From assembly GCA_036675565.1 (NCBI GenBank), contig JAKFER010000039.1:1-35354 (forward strand): DNA of 35,354 nucleotides. The letters run 5' to 3'. The notes under the pieces were generated by a model, which saw only the letters and a list, made by a program, of their open reading frames with translations, searched no databases and had not been told where the DNA came from. The DNA is from JACCYQ01 sp036675565. GTDB taxonomy: Bacteria > Bacteroidota > Bacteroidia > Chitinophagales > Chitinophagaceae. Shown here one piece after another: positions 33,967 to 35,354 of this stretch. The number at the start of each line of letters is the position of its first letter. Position 1 is the stretch's first letter. Both the position numbers and the translations under genes were made by a program.

Positions 33967-35354
33967 ATGAGAAAACTTTCATCGCTTCTCACGATGCTGA
34001 TGCTGTTTACTGCATTGGCATATGCACAAACCCGCACCATTACGGGAACAGTAAAAGATAGCAGGGGAAATCCCATTCCTTTTGCTAACATCCTCATCAA
34101 AGGAACTACTACAGGGGTTTCTGCAGACATTAATGGAAATTTTTCTATTGAAGCATCAAACGATGATGTGCTTGTTGTTAGCTCAACAAGTTTTGCTGGA
34201 AAGGAGGTGCCGGTTGGTACTGGCTCATCCTTATCTGTGGTTTTGTTAGAGGAAGGAGGTTTGCAGGAGGTTGTTGTAACAGCCTTAGGTGTAACCCGAA
34301 CCCGGAACCAGGTTCCCTATTCTGCTCAGCAGGTTACCGGGGCAGAGGTTAGTCAATCAAGATCCTCCAATTTTATTCAAAATTTATCTGGTAAAGTTTC
34401 AGGTTTGGAGCTCAGACAATCTAATACATTGGGCGGTTCTACCAATGTAGTGATCAGGGGTATAAAATCCATAACCGGAAACAACCAGGCCTTATTTGTT
34501 GTTGATGGTATTCCATTGGATAATACCAATGCAAAATCAGGAAACCAGGCTACTGGTAGAGGAGGTTATGACTACGGTAGTGCTGCGGCAGATATTAATC
34601 CTGATGATATAGAATCCATCACTGTTTTAAAAGGAGCTGCTTCAACAGCACTTTATGGTTCACAAGGGGGAAACGGAGTTATTTTAATTACTACTAAAAA
34701 AGGAGCTCGGGGATTAGGTATAACGGTTAATACCGGAGTAACGGTTGGTAAATATGATAAATCCACTTTTGCCGAATACCAGCAAGAATACGGGGGAGGT
34801 TATGGTGGATATTATGAAGATCCTACAGGTTTCTTTCTCTATAGAGATATAGATGGTGATGGTGTCAAGGACTTGGTTACCCCAACCAGTGAAGATGCCT
34901 CATACGGTGGCAGCCTGGATGGCAGAATGGTTTACCAATGGGACTCTTTTGACCCGTTATCTCCCAATTTTGGAAAAGCTTACCCATATTTAGCACCCCC
35001 CAATCAACCAGGTGATTTCTTTCAAACAGCAATATCTTCAAACCAAAGCATCCTGGTTTCTGGTGGAGGTGAAACAGGATCTTTTAAAATTGGTTATACA
35101 CGTAATGATGACCGTGGTATTCTACCCAATAGCAACATCACTAAAAATTTATTGAATTTCGGTGGTTCATATAATATAACCTCAAAACTTGTTGCCGCAG
35201 CATCAGTAAACTTTTCTGGTATCAATGGCAAAGGAAGATACGGAACAGGGTATGATGACAAAAACCTGATGACAAATTTCAGACAGTGGTGGCAGGTGAA
35301 TGTAGATGTTGATGATTTGAAGGCTGCGTATGAAAGGGAAAAAAGAAATGTTAC
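33967..35354 (+). CDS. Second SusC/RagA-family TonB-dependent transporter, cut by the window edge
   Basis: The first 462 codons are visible from ATG 33967. The order is the same as in the first SusC: signal peptide (MRKLSSLLTMLMLFTALAYA), carboxypeptidase-regulatory-like domain (GTVKDSRGNPIPFANI), TonB box (LQEVVVTALG), and plug (with VVIRGIKSI, LFVVDGIPLD and VLKGAASTALYG). The barrel begins after that and is incomplete. Residues 294-302 (DIDGDGVKD) form a calcium-loop-like motif absent from the first SusC. It is a clear paralogue with a similar leader and signal peptide, but lies beyond a strong terminator, so it is separately transcribed. Whether a SusD follows is outside the window. Confidence 0.95.
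   Translation, partial: MRKLSSLLTMLMLFTALAYAQTRTITGTVKDSRGNPIPFANILIKGTTTGVSADINGNFSIEASNDDVLVVSSTSFAGKEVPVGTGSSLSVVLLEEGGLQEVVVTALGVTRTRNQVPYSAQQVTGAEVSQSRSSNFIQNLSGKVSGLELRQSNTLGGSTNVVIRGIKSITGNNQALFVVDGIPLDNTNAKSGNQATGRGGYDYGSAAADINPDDIESITVLKGAASTALYGSQGGNGVILITTKKGARGLGITVNTGVTVGKYDKSTFAEYQQEYGGGYGGYYEDPTGFFLYRDIDGDGVKDLVTPTSEDASYGGSLDGRMVYQWDSFDPLSPNFGKAYPYLAPPNQPGDFFQTAISSNQSILVSGGGETGSFKIGYTRNDDRGILPNSNITKNLLNFGGSYNITSKLVAAASVNFSGINGKGRYGTGYDDKNLMTNFRQWWQVNVDVDDLKAAYEREKRNV

Noticed and set aside
1..35354. CRISPR arrays, transposons, prophage, toxin-antitoxin or defence genes
   Set aside because: No spaced direct repeats, transposase, integrase, nuclease-immunity or small toxin-antitoxin pair could be seen on either strand.

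Overview
The window is about 35 kb of AT-rich chromosome from a member of the Bacteroidota, most likely the Chitinophagaceae or a close relative. This rests on several things: a giant SprA translocon gene directly after ruvA, a secreted protein with the type B type IX secretion (T9SS) C-terminal domain, a PorE-like TPR/beta-propeller/OmpA protein, SusC/SusD pairs, a DUF4105 (Lnb-type) protein, and promoters of the Bacteroidota kind (TTTG, about 20 nt, TAnnTTTG). I see no rRNA, tRNA, CRISPR array, transposase, integrase or phage gene.

Layout. Positions 1-1851 (minus strand) hold a trans-sulfuration PLP enzyme followed by a serine beta-lactamase-family hydrolase that runs off the left edge. Positions 1952-2899 (plus) hold a DinB-fold protein and a small C-terminal-haem c-type cytochrome. 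They converge on fabH (2905-3909, minus). ruvA and sprA follow on the plus strand (4067-11828), then a secreted protein of unknown function (11931-12737) ending at a two-way hairpin. Positions 12824-20879 are all minus strand: a small secreted protein, a YdfG-like short-chain dehydrogenase, an 870-residue PKD/Ig-like T9SS cargo protein, an alpha/beta hydrolase overlapping a DUF4105 membrane protein, and guaB. The minus strand continues with dprA, the PorE-like protein, queE and folD (to 25733).

Divergent from folD is a two-gene operon (25831-28688): a small outer-membrane barrel with a TTG start, and a secreted protein joining a ComEA-like helix-hairpin-helix region to a predicted barrel. The right end carries a SusC/SusD pair (28954-33571), a strong intrinsic terminator, a 336-base gap with several hairpins, and the first 462 codons of a second SusC that runs off the right edge.

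Much of the window concerns the cell envelope. SprA is the outer-membrane channel of the T9SS, the 870-residue protein is a predicted cargo, and the PorE-like protein could tie such a machine to peptidoglycan. The SusC/D genes import nutrients through the outer membrane. The rest is housekeeping: fatty-acid initiation, GMP synthesis, one-carbon metabolism, a queuosine precursor step, and DNA recombination and uptake. No convincing new defence or mobile system is visible. The least explained parts are the barrel/HhH operon, the cytochrome beside DinB, and the structured leaders of the SusC genes.
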